This document shows, piece after piece, positions 5,837 through 13,322 of a stretch of 15,263 nucleotides of DNA (the stretch's first letter is position 1; every line of letters begins with the position of its first letter). The translations under genes were made by a program, and so were the position numbers. The stretch lies in contig NZ_DKLM01000104.1 in assembly GCF_002455975.1 (NCBI RefSeq), forward strand, positions 1 through 15,263, read 5' to 3'. This DNA is from Clostridium sp. UBA6640. GTDB taxonomy: Bacteria; Bacillota; Clostridia; Clostridiales; Clostridiaceae. The notes under the pieces were generated by a model. It made no database searches. It was given only the letters and a program-made list of their open reading frames with translations, and had not been told where the DNA came from.

Positions 5837-6331
5837 TTATAATTCTATAATATTATTTCCATGAGAATTTTTTATTTCTTTTATTGTATTTACAAAATTA
5901 TTTATGCCTTTAATACTTGAAAGCTTCGTACAATCTTTAAAAATTAACATAGAATCATTACTGTTTTTATTCTTATATCCAATTATTAAGTAACGATGAG
6001 TGTTTTCAACTTTTTCTTTACTTTTTGGCATGCCCCCTACTATAGCTCCAGCATTACCAGACAGTAATCCGCCTAATGCAGCTTTCTCAATTATCGTTTC
6101 TTTTTCATAAGCTGCATATGAATACATAATATTATCAATATTCATTTTAAATTCTTCACCGGTGAAAGCTTTTATTAAAAATACATCCTTGCACAAATAT
6201 AGATTACACAAAACCTCCCCCATTGGCAATCCCCCATTATGCATTACTTCAGCTTTTTGTATATACTCTATTGATTTATCAAATCTTTTCATATTTTCTT
6301 TTGCTTCTTTTCTTTTTGTAAAAAGCCCCAT
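5837..6331 (-). CDS. unidentified protein with a glycine-rich loop, PH-like in appearance
   Basis: The 164-residue protein has a basic N-terminus (MGLFTKRKEAKEN), a beta-rich middle and a glycine-rich segment LGGLLSGNAGAIVGGM (86-101) between predicted strands, followed by THRYLIIGYKNKN (111-123) and a C-terminal helix (about 140-156). Strand-glycine loop-strand designs of this type are seen in bacterial PH-like proteins of unknown role, often in accessory regions. The glycine segment could instead be a short membrane hairpin. A weak ribosome site (AAGGGA) lies 7 nt upstream. Its own terminator follows. It is one of three intact genes among phage and IS debris. No function can be given. Confidence 0.7.
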   Translation of the reverse strand: MGLFTKRKEAKENMKRFDKSIEYIQKAEVMHNGGLPMGEVLCNLYLCKDVFLIKAFTGEEFKMNIDNIMYSYAAYEKETIIEKAALGGLLSGNAGAIVGGMPKSKEKVENTHRYLIIGYKNKNSNDSMLIFKDCTKLSSIKGINNFVNTIKEIKNSHGNNIIEL

Positions 6332-6392
6332 ATCATTGTCCCTTCCCTAACTTTATATAAATATTAACAAATATTTCTTAATAATTCAATAA

Positions 6393-6631
6393 CTACCTCC
6401 TCATTTTACTTGTAGATTTCTTTTCGCTTTCTATGTAAAGGTCTATACTAGCGTAAATATAAGCCCTTTCTTTCCTATCCATATTCATTAATGTGCTAGG
6501 GAGGATTTTAAGTCTGTGGAGGGCATGGTGAGCATAATTTGCTTCAGCATCGCCCTCCTTTATTAGTTTTTTGCTTCTTCCATGAGTTTTGCTATCCCTT
6601 TATCATAAGCTTCATATTTTGATTTAGCCAT
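6393..6631 (-). pseudogene. MAKSKY small gene, frameshifted
   Basis: ATG at 6631 with AGAAGTTGA upstream starts MAKSKYEAYDKGIAKLMEEA and stops after 22 residues at an AAAAAAC run. Adding one A restores KKLIKEGDAEANYAHHALHR, LKILPSTLMNMDRKERAYIY and ASIDLYIESEKKSTSKMRR, ending at TAG 6395-6393; 79 residues. The repaired protein is helical, soluble and charged, like small phage early or structural-module proteins, but I do not recognise a family. A deleted relative is at 5254-5355, and both share the direct repeat. Confidence 0.7.
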
Positions 6632-6673
6632 GAGCTCAACTTCTTTTATATATTAAAAAAGAGCCTCTCTAAG
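6614..6673. repeat. direct repeat copy 2
   Basis: Partner of 5338-5396, roughly 90% identical over 60 bp with one indel. It spans the start of the frameshifted MAKSKY gene, its ribosome site, and the degenerate hairpin between it and the Spo0E-like gene. Confidence 0.7.
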
Positions 6674-6676
6674 AGC

Positions 6677-6856
6677 TCATTTCTTTTTTAACTTTTCATC
6701 AATAAACTTATTATACTGATTTAATGCTGCATTTAATATTTTACTTGCTGCTACTACTTCTTTATCAACTAAGTTATCCTGTTTTTCATTTATTAAATGC
6801 TCTAATTGTACCCTTAATATCTCTATATCTTTTAATAAGTCCTCTAACTCAGACAT
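6677..6856 (-). CDS. Spo0E-like sporulation regulatory protein
   Basis: This 59-residue helical hairpin protein resembles the Spo0E family of aspartyl-phosphate phosphatases, which dephosphorylate Spo0A~P and delay sporulation. Helix 1 is LLKDIEILRVQLEHLINEK (7-25) and helix 2 carries the family motif region SKILNAALNQYNKFI (38-52). The signature SQxLD appears as SKILN: the acidic residue needed in characterised phosphatases is Asn42 here. The start at 6856 is preferred because GGAGGT lies 6 nt upstream; an in-frame ATG at 6904 has no such site and would overlap the terminase fragment. It sits in decayed phage DNA, so it may be a phage-borne sporulation modulator. The Asp-to-Asn change makes phosphatase activity doubtful. 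Confidence 0.7.
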   Translation of the reverse strand: MSELEDLLKDIEILRVQLEHLINEKQDNLVDKEVVAASKILNAALNQYNKFIDEKLKKK

Positions 6857-6900
6857 ACTGACACCTCCATAGTTAGTATTAACTACGAAAGTGTTTTTAA

Positions 6901-6999
6901 TCATTCTTGTGTATGTAATTTTACTTTATAGGCTCTAATTGCATTTAAATCCACTAAGTATTCATATACAAATGTTTTCTGCTTTGGTGTTAGCTTCAT
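6901..6999 (-). pseudogene. phage terminase small subunit, N-terminal remnant
   Basis: ATG at 6999 with AAGGTGG 4 nt upstream gives MKLTPKQKTFVYEYLVDLNA then IRAYKVKLHTQE and a TGA at 6903-6901. The first 23 residues are the hallmark start of Terminase_2-type phage small terminase subunits (LTPKQ..F..EYL.DLNA..A), the DNA-recognition protein for genome packaging. The real protein is well over 100 residues, so at least three quarters is lost. This is the clearest prophage signature in the window. Confidence 0.75.
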
Positions 7000-7049
7000 A
7001 ATGCCACCTTCTTTTATGCATAAATAAGATACCTCTCTAAATGAGTGCC

Positions 7050-7275
7050 CTATTTACAAAATGTAGTAAATGCTATTTTACCAATGTCATCATTGTCAAT
7101 AATAGTTAAACAATACTGTTTTATACTATCTTCTTTATCTTTAATGGAGAGTATATTGTAAGTACTAAACTACCAATAAATACATATTTCTCGCCATTCA
7201 CTTTTTGGTGTCTAATAAATTATTTTATATATCAAATTTAGATGCTAACGTTCCTTGATGAATAACTGTAATCAT
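7050..7275 (-). pseudogene. unidentified gene remnant with several lesions
   Basis: Three short minus-strand segments in different frames look like pieces of one protein: MITVIHQGTLASKFDI then a stop (from ATG 7275), VNGEKYVFIGSLVL, and SIKDKEDSIKQYCLTIIDND followed by DIGKIAFTTFCK to a TAG at 7052-7050. Joining them requires at least one stop and two frame changes. The composition is protein-like and lysine/aspartate-rich. I cannot name the family. Confidence 0.4.
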
Positions 7276-7413
7276 ATTTATAATCCCCGCTGTAGTTGCC
7301 GCCTTTATCTATTAATTTTATATTAACATAACTGATTAACGATTTGTTGATTTAAAAGTGTCTATTTTACAGCACTTTAACGACATCATCTTATTAATAG
7401 CTCCTATTTTAGA

Positions 7414-7629
7414 TTATCCACACGCTAATACCCTTGCATTAGGTCTATATACTATAGTCTTCCATATTGGAGTTGATGAACTTAAATACTTTAATTTAAC
7501 TACTGCTATTTCAAGTTCTCCTAGTATATTTATTTCATCATTTATTTTTTCAATATTAATCTCATTGATTCTTTTAAGTTTTTCATACTCATTAATCTTA
7601 TATTCTTTATTTATAATCTTACTTTCTAC
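7414..7629 (-). pseudogene. unidentified lysine/glutamate-rich gene remnant
   Basis: A 71-codon minus-strand frame runs VESKIINKEYKINEYEKLKR, INEINIEKINDEINILGELE, then IAVVKLKYLSSSTPIWKTIV and YRPNARVLACG to TAA at 7416-7414. It is preceded immediately by TAA and has no start codon or ribosome site, so the N-terminus is missing. The first 40 residues should form a coiled coil. The antisense plus-strand frame (7358-7633) is a hydrophobic shadow. Probably a phage or accessory gene fragment. Confidence 0.45.
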
Positions 7630-7666
7630 TTAATTTTTAATAACATACAACAATCAAAATTGATAT

Positions 7667-9922
7667 CTATTCTTTTGATATATACTCTAATAACCTTTTT
7701 CCTGTTAAGGATGAAGAACAGTTTATTATATTTTGTGGATATCCCATATATACAAGTTCTCCACCATTAAATCCTCCAAGAGGTCCTAAATCAATAATCC
7801 AGTCAGCATGACACATGATGCTCAAATTATGTTCTAATGCAATAATTGTTTTTCCTCGTTCAATTAATTTGTTTAATAGTACTATCAGCTTTTTAGTATC
7901 TGCCTCATGTAAACCAGTACTTGGTTCATCAAGTATATAAATCTCACCATTATCATTTAAAAGTGTTACAGCAATTTTAAATCGCTGAAGTTCTCCCCCT
8001 GATAATGTGTCCAGTGACTGCCCAAGTTTGATATAGCTTAGATTTACTTCTTGAATAGTATGTAATATTTTTTTAATTTCTTTGTCTGTAAAAACAGCTA
8101 GAGCTTCTTCCACTGTAAGGTCAAGAATATCACTAATTGTATATTCTTTATATTTATAATTCAAAGCTTCTTCACTGTATCGTCTTCCGCCACATAACTC
8201 ACAAGTTTGCTCTACATCATCCAAAAAGGCAAGGTCTGTTTTAATTATTCCCACACCTTTACATAAAGGACATGCCCCTTTTCCATTATAACTAAATAAT
8301 GAAGGTGATTGATTATTTGCTTTTCCAAATAGGGTTCGAATTTTATCAAAAAAGCCAATGTACGTAGCTAATATTGAGCGAGAAGATGTATACACTCTTT
8401 TTTGATCTAAAAGGATGCTATTAGGATAACTATTTATGAAAAGACGTGTAATCAATGTACTTTTACCTGAACCAGCTACTCCTGTTACAACTGTCAAAGC
8501 ATTTTTAGGTATTTTTACTGATATATTCTTTAAATTAAACATATTTGCATTATTAAGTTCATAAAACTCAGTAAATTCTTTATTTATCATGTTTATTTTA
8601 TGTTTTTCAGATAAAGCAAGACCCGTAATAGTATGACTGTTTAATAGGTCCAAATAGGTTCCTTCAAAAAGAATTTCCCCACCATGAATTCCTGGCTTTG
8701 GTCCCATATCAATTATATGGTCTGCTATCTTTATCACATCAGGATCATGCTCCACTATTACTACTGTATTTCCCTTATCTTTAAGCCCCTTAAATATCTT
8801 ATTTATACCAATGATATCATGAGGATGTAATCCAGTGCTAGGTTCATCAAATATATATAAAATATCACTGAGGCTACTGTTTAAATGCTTTGACATTTTA
8901 ATACGTTGAGATTCTCCTCCAGATAATGTATTAGTAGTGCGATTTAATGTCAGATAATCTAATCCGACTTCTTCTAATGTACTTAAACGTTGAAAAATAT
9001 CATCAACCACTGTTTGGACTTCTTTTTCATGGATTGTCTGAATAAAAGATTTCAATTCATTTATTGGCATATTCACACAATCACCGATTGATTTTCCTTT
9101 AATCTTACAAGATAAAATCCTGTCATTCAATCTTTTTCCCTCGCAGTGGGGACAAATCTGTTCTTTAATAATTTCTTCAATATCTTCTTTGTATTGTTTT
9201 TGTTCTTTTTCTAAAAATGAACTTCTAATTCGAGGTATAATCCCAATATACTTAGCTGTTTTATGCCATTTTTCTGTAGGATTATCTGGTATTTTTTCTT
9301 TTTCATAAAGCAAAGTATTGAGCTCTAAATTAGAGTAATCTTTAATAGGTTTTTGAATATCAAAATATCCGGATTCAGTATATCGAGTTAATCTCCATCC
9401 TCCTGGTTGAAATGTAGGAAATTGGATAGCTCCTTCATCTAAACTTTTATCAAAGTCAATTAGTTTATTAATATTAATGTCCTTAACTACCCCTAATCCT
9501 TGACACTGAGGACACATACCATTTGTGTTATTGAAAGAAAAGTTCATTGAATAACCAACAAAAGGTTTCCCAATTCTAGAGAAAAGTAGACGCAATAGTG
9601 TATAAATGTCGGTAACTGTTCCAACTGTTGAACGTGCATTTCCACCTATCTTTTTTTGATCTATAATAATCGATACAGGAAGATTATTAATTTTTTCAAC
9701 ATTTGGTCTCCCATAATGGGGTAATAGCTGTTGAATATAGGAAGAGTAAGTATCATTTAACATTCGTTGGGACTCAGCAGCTAATGTGTCAAAAATCAGC
9801 GAAGATTTTCCTGAACCAGATAATCCTGTGATTATAGTAATCTTTTTCTTTGGAATCTTTACTGATATATCCTTAAGGTTATTTTCATCTGCATGAAGTA
9901 TTTCAATCATTTCTTCCGTCAT
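7667..9922 (-). CDS. UvrA-like tandem ABC ATPase (excinuclease A paralogue, resistance type)
   Basis: The 751-residue cytosolic protein has two UvrA-type nucleotide-binding domains. Domain 1: Walker A GLSGSGKSS (33-41), GNARSTVGTV, zinc-type CPQC (137-140) and CPHC (257-260), signature LSGGESQR (333), Walker B DEPSTGLH (359). Domain 2: GVAGSGKST (481), CPLC (551) and CELC (574), LSGGELQR (640), DEPSTGLH (665). It is about 190 residues shorter than housekeeping UvrA, as in UvrA2/DrrC-type paralogues reduced in the UvrB-binding region. DrrC protects a producer from daunorubicin; here the role is inferred as drug or DNA-damage protection. The ATG at 9922 has GAGG 8 nt upstream; an earlier in-frame TTG (9943) lacks one. 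It overlaps the MarR gene by 20 nt, so translation is coupled. Confidence 0.88.
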   Translation of the reverse strand: MTEEMIEILHADENNLKDISVKIPKKKITIITGLSGSGKSSLIFDTLAAESQRMLNDTYSSYIQQLLPHYGRPNVEKINNLPVSIIIDQKKIGGNARSTVGTVTDIYTLLRLLFSRIGKPFVGYSMNFSFNNTNGMCPQCQGLGVVKDININKLIDFDKSLDEGAIQFPTFQPGGWRLTRYTESGYFDIQKPIKDYSNLELNTLLYEKEKIPDNPTEKWHKTAKYIGIIPRIRSSFLEKEQKQYKEDIEEIIKEQICPHCEGKRLNDRILSCKIKGKSIGDCVNMPINELKSFIQTIHEKEVQTVVDDIFQRLSTLEEVGLDYLTLNRTTNTLSGGESQRIKMSKHLNSSLSDILYIFDEPSTGLHPHDIIGINKIFKGLKDKGNTVVIVEHDPDVIKIADHIIDMGPKPGIHGGEILFEGTYLDLLNSHTITGLALSEKHKINMINKEFTEFYELNNANMFNLKNISVKIPKNALTVVTGVAGSGKSTLITRLFINSYPNSILLDQKRVYTSSRSILATYIGFFDKIRTLFGKANNQSPSLFSYNGKGACPLCKGVGIIKTDLAFLDDVEQTCELCGGRRYSEEALNYKYKEYTISDILDLTVEEALAVFTDKEIKKILHTIQEVNLSYIKLGQSLDTLSGGELQRFKIAVTLLNDNGEIYILDEPSTGLHEADTKKLIVLLNKLIERGKTIIALEHNLSIMCHADWIIDLGPLGGFNGGELVYMGYPQNIINCSSSLTGKRLLEYISKE

Positions 9923-10364
9923 AGTATTTCCTCTTTTCTTCAAATGCTTTGCTTAATTTGATACACATCTCAGCAAACAATACTTGTTCATCTTTAGTTA
10001 AAGTAGCTTCAGCAACTCCTGCTAGATATTCATGTCCACTCTTAGTATTCTTTAAAAATTTAAATCCACTATCTGTTAATTCTGTCCAAAATTCTCTGGC
10101 ATCATCATTAGGTTGTTTCTTTTGTTCAATATAGTCTATTTCCTTAAGCCCCTTCAATGCCTTAGATATTTTAGAACGTGAAGCACCTAATTTAATACTT
10201 AATTCTGAAGGTAAACTTCCTTTTGTTCTGTATAACAGCTCTAATAAATCGTATTGAAACCAAGAAATATTTTCTGGGTTTACTCTATTTCTCTCAGCAA
10301 CAAGTTCACATTGAAGTGTTGATAAGCCTTCTTCTAATCTAGAATTATATAATTTTTCATTCAT
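9903..10364 (-). CDS. MarR family transcriptional regulator
   Basis: The 153-residue protein has the MarR winged helix-turn-helix: dimerisation helix at the N-terminus, DNA-binding core about 36-110 with recognition helix ASRSKISKALKGL (61-73) and a wing around QPNDDAREFWTELTDSG (84-100), and a C-terminal dimerisation helix. Such proteins are usually repressors released by small aromatic ligands or oxidants. The ATG at 10364 is chosen because AGAGGT lies 8 nt upstream; an in-frame TTG at 10370 would leave only 2 nt between site and start. It is the first gene of the operon with the UvrA-like ATPase and probably represses it and itself through the palindrome at 10389-10449. Confidence 0.88.
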   Translation of the reverse strand: MNEKLYNSRLEEGLSTLQCELVAERNRVNPENISWFQYDLLELLYRTKGSLPSELSIKLGASRSKISKALKGLKEIDYIEQKKQPNDDAREFWTELTDSGFKFLKNTKSGHEYLAGVAEATLTKDEQVLFAEMCIKLSKAFEEKRKYYDGRND

Positions 10365-10388
10365 AAACAATTACCTCTTTAACATAAA

Positions 10389-10449
10389 ATAGTTTCCTTA
10401 TTGCAATCATTTTATCACTTTAATAAAATGATTGCAATAGGGAAACTAT
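10389..10449. promoter_or_regulatory. long palindromic operator containing the marR-uvrA-like promoter
   Basis: Arms of 27 bp (10389-10415 and 10423-10449) pair with a single G-U mismatch around a 7-bp centre. Each arm has TAGTTTCC and the self-palindromic ATTGCAAT. On the minus strand TTGCAA (10437-10432), 17 bp, TAAAAT (10414-10409) form a good sigma-A promoter that starts near 10402. By symmetry the same elements with the same spacing exist on the plus strand. A MarR dimer or pair of dimers bound to the arms would cover both -35 and -10. Confidence 0.75.
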
Positions 10450-10454
10450 CTAAC

Positions 10455-10510
10455 AAAAAATTAAGTGCTAGCTTTTTAATATTGTAATAACCTTAAAAAG
10501 CTAGCACTTA
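10455..10510 (-). terminator. terminator of the amidase-hydrolase transcript
   Basis: A perfect 18-bp stem (10462-10479 with 10493-10510), 13-nt loop, is followed on the minus strand by ATTTTTTG (10461-10454). It lies about 155 nt past the hydrolase stop and just before the MarR operator, insulating the two operons. Confidence 0.75.
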
Positions 10511-10664
10511 TAACCTACCCAAAGACATATATAGTCTGTTATTTTATCTTTAAATATGCTACAAAACTATCAGAAACTATGTAATTTAAATTTATCTGAT
10601 ATTAAAATTATGTATTAACTCTAGTTCCAATTTAAACATTTGTAGTTGTCAGCATTAATATCTT

Positions 10665-11651
10665 CTACTTATACTTCTCTATTAGTTTTTTTATTTCATT
10701 ATTTATAACATCTGGATTATACTGATGTATAGCATGACCTGCTCCATTAACAAATATTTGTTTACTATCTGTTGACCATTCCTTCAAGGCTATCTGACTG
10801 TTATCCCATTCAGAATCACTAGGCGCAGTTAGTATTATGATCGGTAAACTACCTAAATGACCATTTTCCAGCACAGTCTTTGCATTAGCTTTTGCTCTAT
10901 TGCCTTCATCTATAATATTTTTATTATACATAGTTTTTACTGCCATTCCTAAATATAATTGCTTTAAATCATCAGGTAATAACTTAAGTTTTTTTGAAAG
11001 GAAATCTGTATGACAAAGTGCTAATCTTGCTATACCGGTAGACTTTAGAGACTTATACTTAGCTACTGTACTATTAGCAATTTCCAAGCCATTTTGGGCA
11101 TAGTGCTCAGGATTGCCACCATCTATCAATACTAATGCAGATACTTCATCTTTATAAAGTTGTGCAAATCTTATAATTTGCAACGATGCATATGAATGTC
11201 CAACTAATATATATGGAGACTTTTCTCCTGATTCAATAAGTGCAGTGTGCATTTCTTCTACTATAGAATCTATATCTCTTGGTCCATCTGTTACTTCACT
11301 CCAGCCATGCCCTGGTCTATCATAAGTAACAATTCTAGTATAATTGGAAATTTCATTGTAAAGGGGATAAAAATCTGCATAAGAGCTTGGCTCATTTAAT
11401 CCTCCAGTAAAAACCACAGTAGAACTTCCTTCACCTTTGCTAAAAACATTAATTTTATGATTATTTACCTCAACCATCTTTCCTACTGGAAGATAGTTTT
11501 TTTCATCCTTATATCCGCCTATTTTTTCATATAAACAGCCCATTAATAAAATAAAAATGACAAAAGTAAAACCTCTGAGCAAATATTTTCTAAATCGTTT
11601 TAAGCCTTTTTGCTTAGTCAATTTCTTTTTTCCTACTCTCTCTAAATTCAT
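10665..11651 (-). CDS. membrane-anchored alpha/beta hydrolase
   Basis: The 328-residue protein has a basic N-terminus (1-25), one membrane segment (about 27-41, GFTFVIFILLMGCLY) and an alpha/beta hydrolase domain that should lie outside the cell. Visible catalytic features: YDRPGHGWS (110-118), nucleophile elbow GHSYAS with Ser153, probable acid Asp279 in LTAPSDSEW, and His306 in GAGHAIHQ. NAGH-like oxyanion residues are not obvious; FTGGLNE (81-87) probably serves. The fold covers esterases, lipases and peptidases, and the substrate cannot be told. The ribosome site is GAGGGAGA 8 nt upstream. The amidase gene ends 45 nt upstream with no terminator between them, so the two are likely co-transcribed and may both act at the cell envelope. 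Confidence 0.85.
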   Translation of the reverse strand: MNLERVGKKKLTKQKGLKRFRKYLLRGFTFVIFILLMGCLYEKIGGYKDEKNYLPVGKMVEVNNHKINVFSKGEGSSTVVFTGGLNEPSSYADFYPLYNEISNYTRIVTYDRPGHGWSEVTDGPRDIDSIVEEMHTALIESGEKSPYILVGHSYASLQIIRFAQLYKDEVSALVLIDGGNPEHYAQNGLEIANSTVAKYKSLKSTGIARLALCHTDFLSKKLKLLPDDLKQLYLGMAVKTMYNKNIIDEGNRAKANAKTVLENGHLGSLPIIILTAPSDSEWDNSQIALKEWSTDSKQIFVNGAGHAIHQYNPDVINNEIKKLIEKYK

Positions 11652-11696
11652 TTCTCAAATCTCCCTCAAACCAATTTTGATAATATACAATATTTT

Positions 11697-13220
11697 TTAT
11701 TTAACTAGATTCCCTTCGTTGAATTCAATATCTAGTACACCACAAACAATAGCTTTAGCTATAGCATTTAGTCCATATTCATTCATAATAGCAACATCTT
11801 TTACATTGTCAATAAAGCATACCTCAATATAAATAGTTTCTGCATCTGTTCCATTTATTAAGGCTAGTTCTGCATTCTTAATGCCTCTATTTCTAAATCC
11901 TAATTTGCTCATGTTTTTTAATACTCTATCTGCTTCTGGTACATACTTACCCTGATATGTAAATATCTCTGTGCCATATCCAATACCTAAATGACTATTA
12001 AAATGTATAACAATATTCATGTCAGCATTTACGCTATTACATAGTATAATTTGTTTATTAAGACTTTCATCTAAAGTGGTAGCATGGTCTACAACAACTA
12101 AATTCGTCTGTTGACCTTTTGATTTAAACTCACTATCCAATTCTTTAACAAGTTGCCTAGTTAAAACTTCTTCTTTTAAACCATTTATGCCACTAGCACC
12201 TGTATCTGCTCCAGATAGTGCATGCCCTGCATTTAAGTTAAACATTTTAACTCCTGATTTAAATTTCTGTACTGCCGCTGTAGAAACAACACCTTCTCCC
12301 CCTAAAACAATTAAATTAGCTTGTGTATTATGTTTTTTAATACTTAAAGTTGCATTATTTGGAGCATTTGAAATAAGCACCATAGGATTACCATTCTTAG
12401 ATGCTAATGCACCTCCTGATAAAGCATCTGGAAAATTTGTTCCTGTTGCAATAAATAAATTAGAAAAATCTAATTGATCTTTAAATTTATCTAATAATAT
12501 TTTATTAGTTTCATATCTATCACTTCCATATAATCTTTCAGCATTAGGAAATTTATTAAGTACATTATCAGATATAAGTGATGTTCCTCCAACTACATAT
12601 GTCTTTGCAATAAAGTTATAGCTCATTAATTCCTCTAATGATGGATCTAAACTATGCGTTGGATTTAATAATATCGGCATTTGAAGTTTAGCTGCAATTG
12701 GTCCTACTGATAATGCATCTGCATAATTTAATCCATAGGCAACAAAAATACCCTTTTCTACTCCTACCTCTTTTGCAACTGCAACTGATGTTTCATACCT
12801 ACCTTTACCAAAGATTCTTTCAATCTCAATGTCTAAATTCTTAATTTCATTTTCAACTTCAGTACCTACTACCCCAGTACCACCTACTATAAATATTTTT
12901 CTTACACCTAGCCTTTTTATTTCACTTAAGGTATTATCATTTAACTTATTTTTTTCCGTTAATAGTATTGGAGCCTCATACTTTTTAGCTAGTGGAGTAG
13001 CACTAAGTGCATCTGGATAATCCGCTCCTGTAACTAAAACTGCATATTCACTACTTGTCCACCCATCTGATGACACTTCTTTAGCAGTTTCATATCTTCC
13101 TTTACCAGCTAATCTTTTTATTTTAGTTTCTGCATTAACATTTAAAGTAAATAAATTAGCAATTATTAAAGTTAATACAATAAAACAATATATGAATTGT
13201 ACTCTTCTATTCCTTCTCAT
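11697..13220 (-). CDS. secreted N-acetylmuramoyl-L-alanine amidase with three cell-wall-binding-2 repeats
   Basis: The 507-residue precursor has a basic start, hydrophobic core and cleavage site VNA|E after residue 30. Three CWB2 repeats follow (about 36-125, 135-225 and 229-325), each opening with RLAGKGRYETA, RIFGKGRYETS or RLYGSDRYETN and ending near a VVGGT/VLGGE motif; these hold proteins non-covalently on the wall. An Amidase_3 domain (about 328-500) has the expected zinc ligands His333 (NAGH), Glu350 or 351 and His406 (VIHFNSH), and catalytic Glu466 (IYIEVCFIDN). It cuts between muramic acid and L-Ala in peptidoglycan. Start: the ATG at 13220 has GAGGTG 5 nt upstream; an in-frame ATG at 13241 has none. 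Likely co-transcribed with the downstream hydrolase. Confidence 0.92.
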   Translation of the reverse strand: MRRNRRVQFIYCFIVLTLIIANLFTLNVNAETKIKRLAGKGRYETAKEVSSDGWTSSEYAVLVTGADYPDALSATPLAKKYEAPILLTEKNKLNDNTLSEIKRLGVRKIFIVGGTGVVGTEVENEIKNLDIEIERIFGKGRYETSVAVAKEVGVEKGIFVAYGLNYADALSVGPIAAKLQMPILLNPTHSLDPSLEELMSYNFIAKTYVVGGTSLISDNVLNKFPNAERLYGSDRYETNKILLDKFKDQLDFSNLFIATGTNFPDALSGGALASKNGNPMVLISNAPNNATLSIKKHNTQANLIVLGGEGVVSTAAVQKFKSGVKMFNLNAGHALSGADTGASGINGLKEEVLTRQLVKELDSEFKSKGQQTNLVVVDHATTLDESLNKQIILCNSVNADMNIVIHFNSHLGIGYGTEIFTYQGKYVPEADRVLKNMSKLGFRNRGIKNAELALINGTDAETIYIEVCFIDNVKDVAIMNEYGLNAIAKAIVCGVLDIEFNEGNLVK

Positions 13221-13280
13221 AAAATCACCTCGACTTAACATTATTCTACATTTAGCTACTTTTTCCTTTTATAAAATAAA

Positions 13281-13320
13281 AAATAAAGCTAGCTCAATTT
13301 TGAGCTAGCTTTTATTTTTT
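13281..13320. terminator. bidirectional-looking terminator after the SPFH gene
   Basis: GCTAGCTCAA (13288-13297) pairs with TTGAGCTAGC (13300-13309), extended by A-rich and T-rich flanks. T tracts follow on both strands. It ends the nfeD-SPFH unit on the minus strand and shields the amidase gene from it. Confidence 0.8.
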
Positions 13321-13322
13321 TA

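Noticed and set aside
7358..7633. Plus-strand frame of 91 codons, very hydrophobic
   Set aside because: No ribosome site; it is antisense to a lysine/glutamate-rich minus-strand frame, which produces such Leu/Ile/Ser-rich shadows.
12187..12477. Plus-strand frames inside the amidase gene (also 12829-13020)
   Set aside because: Opposite to the CWB2 repeats, no ribosome site.
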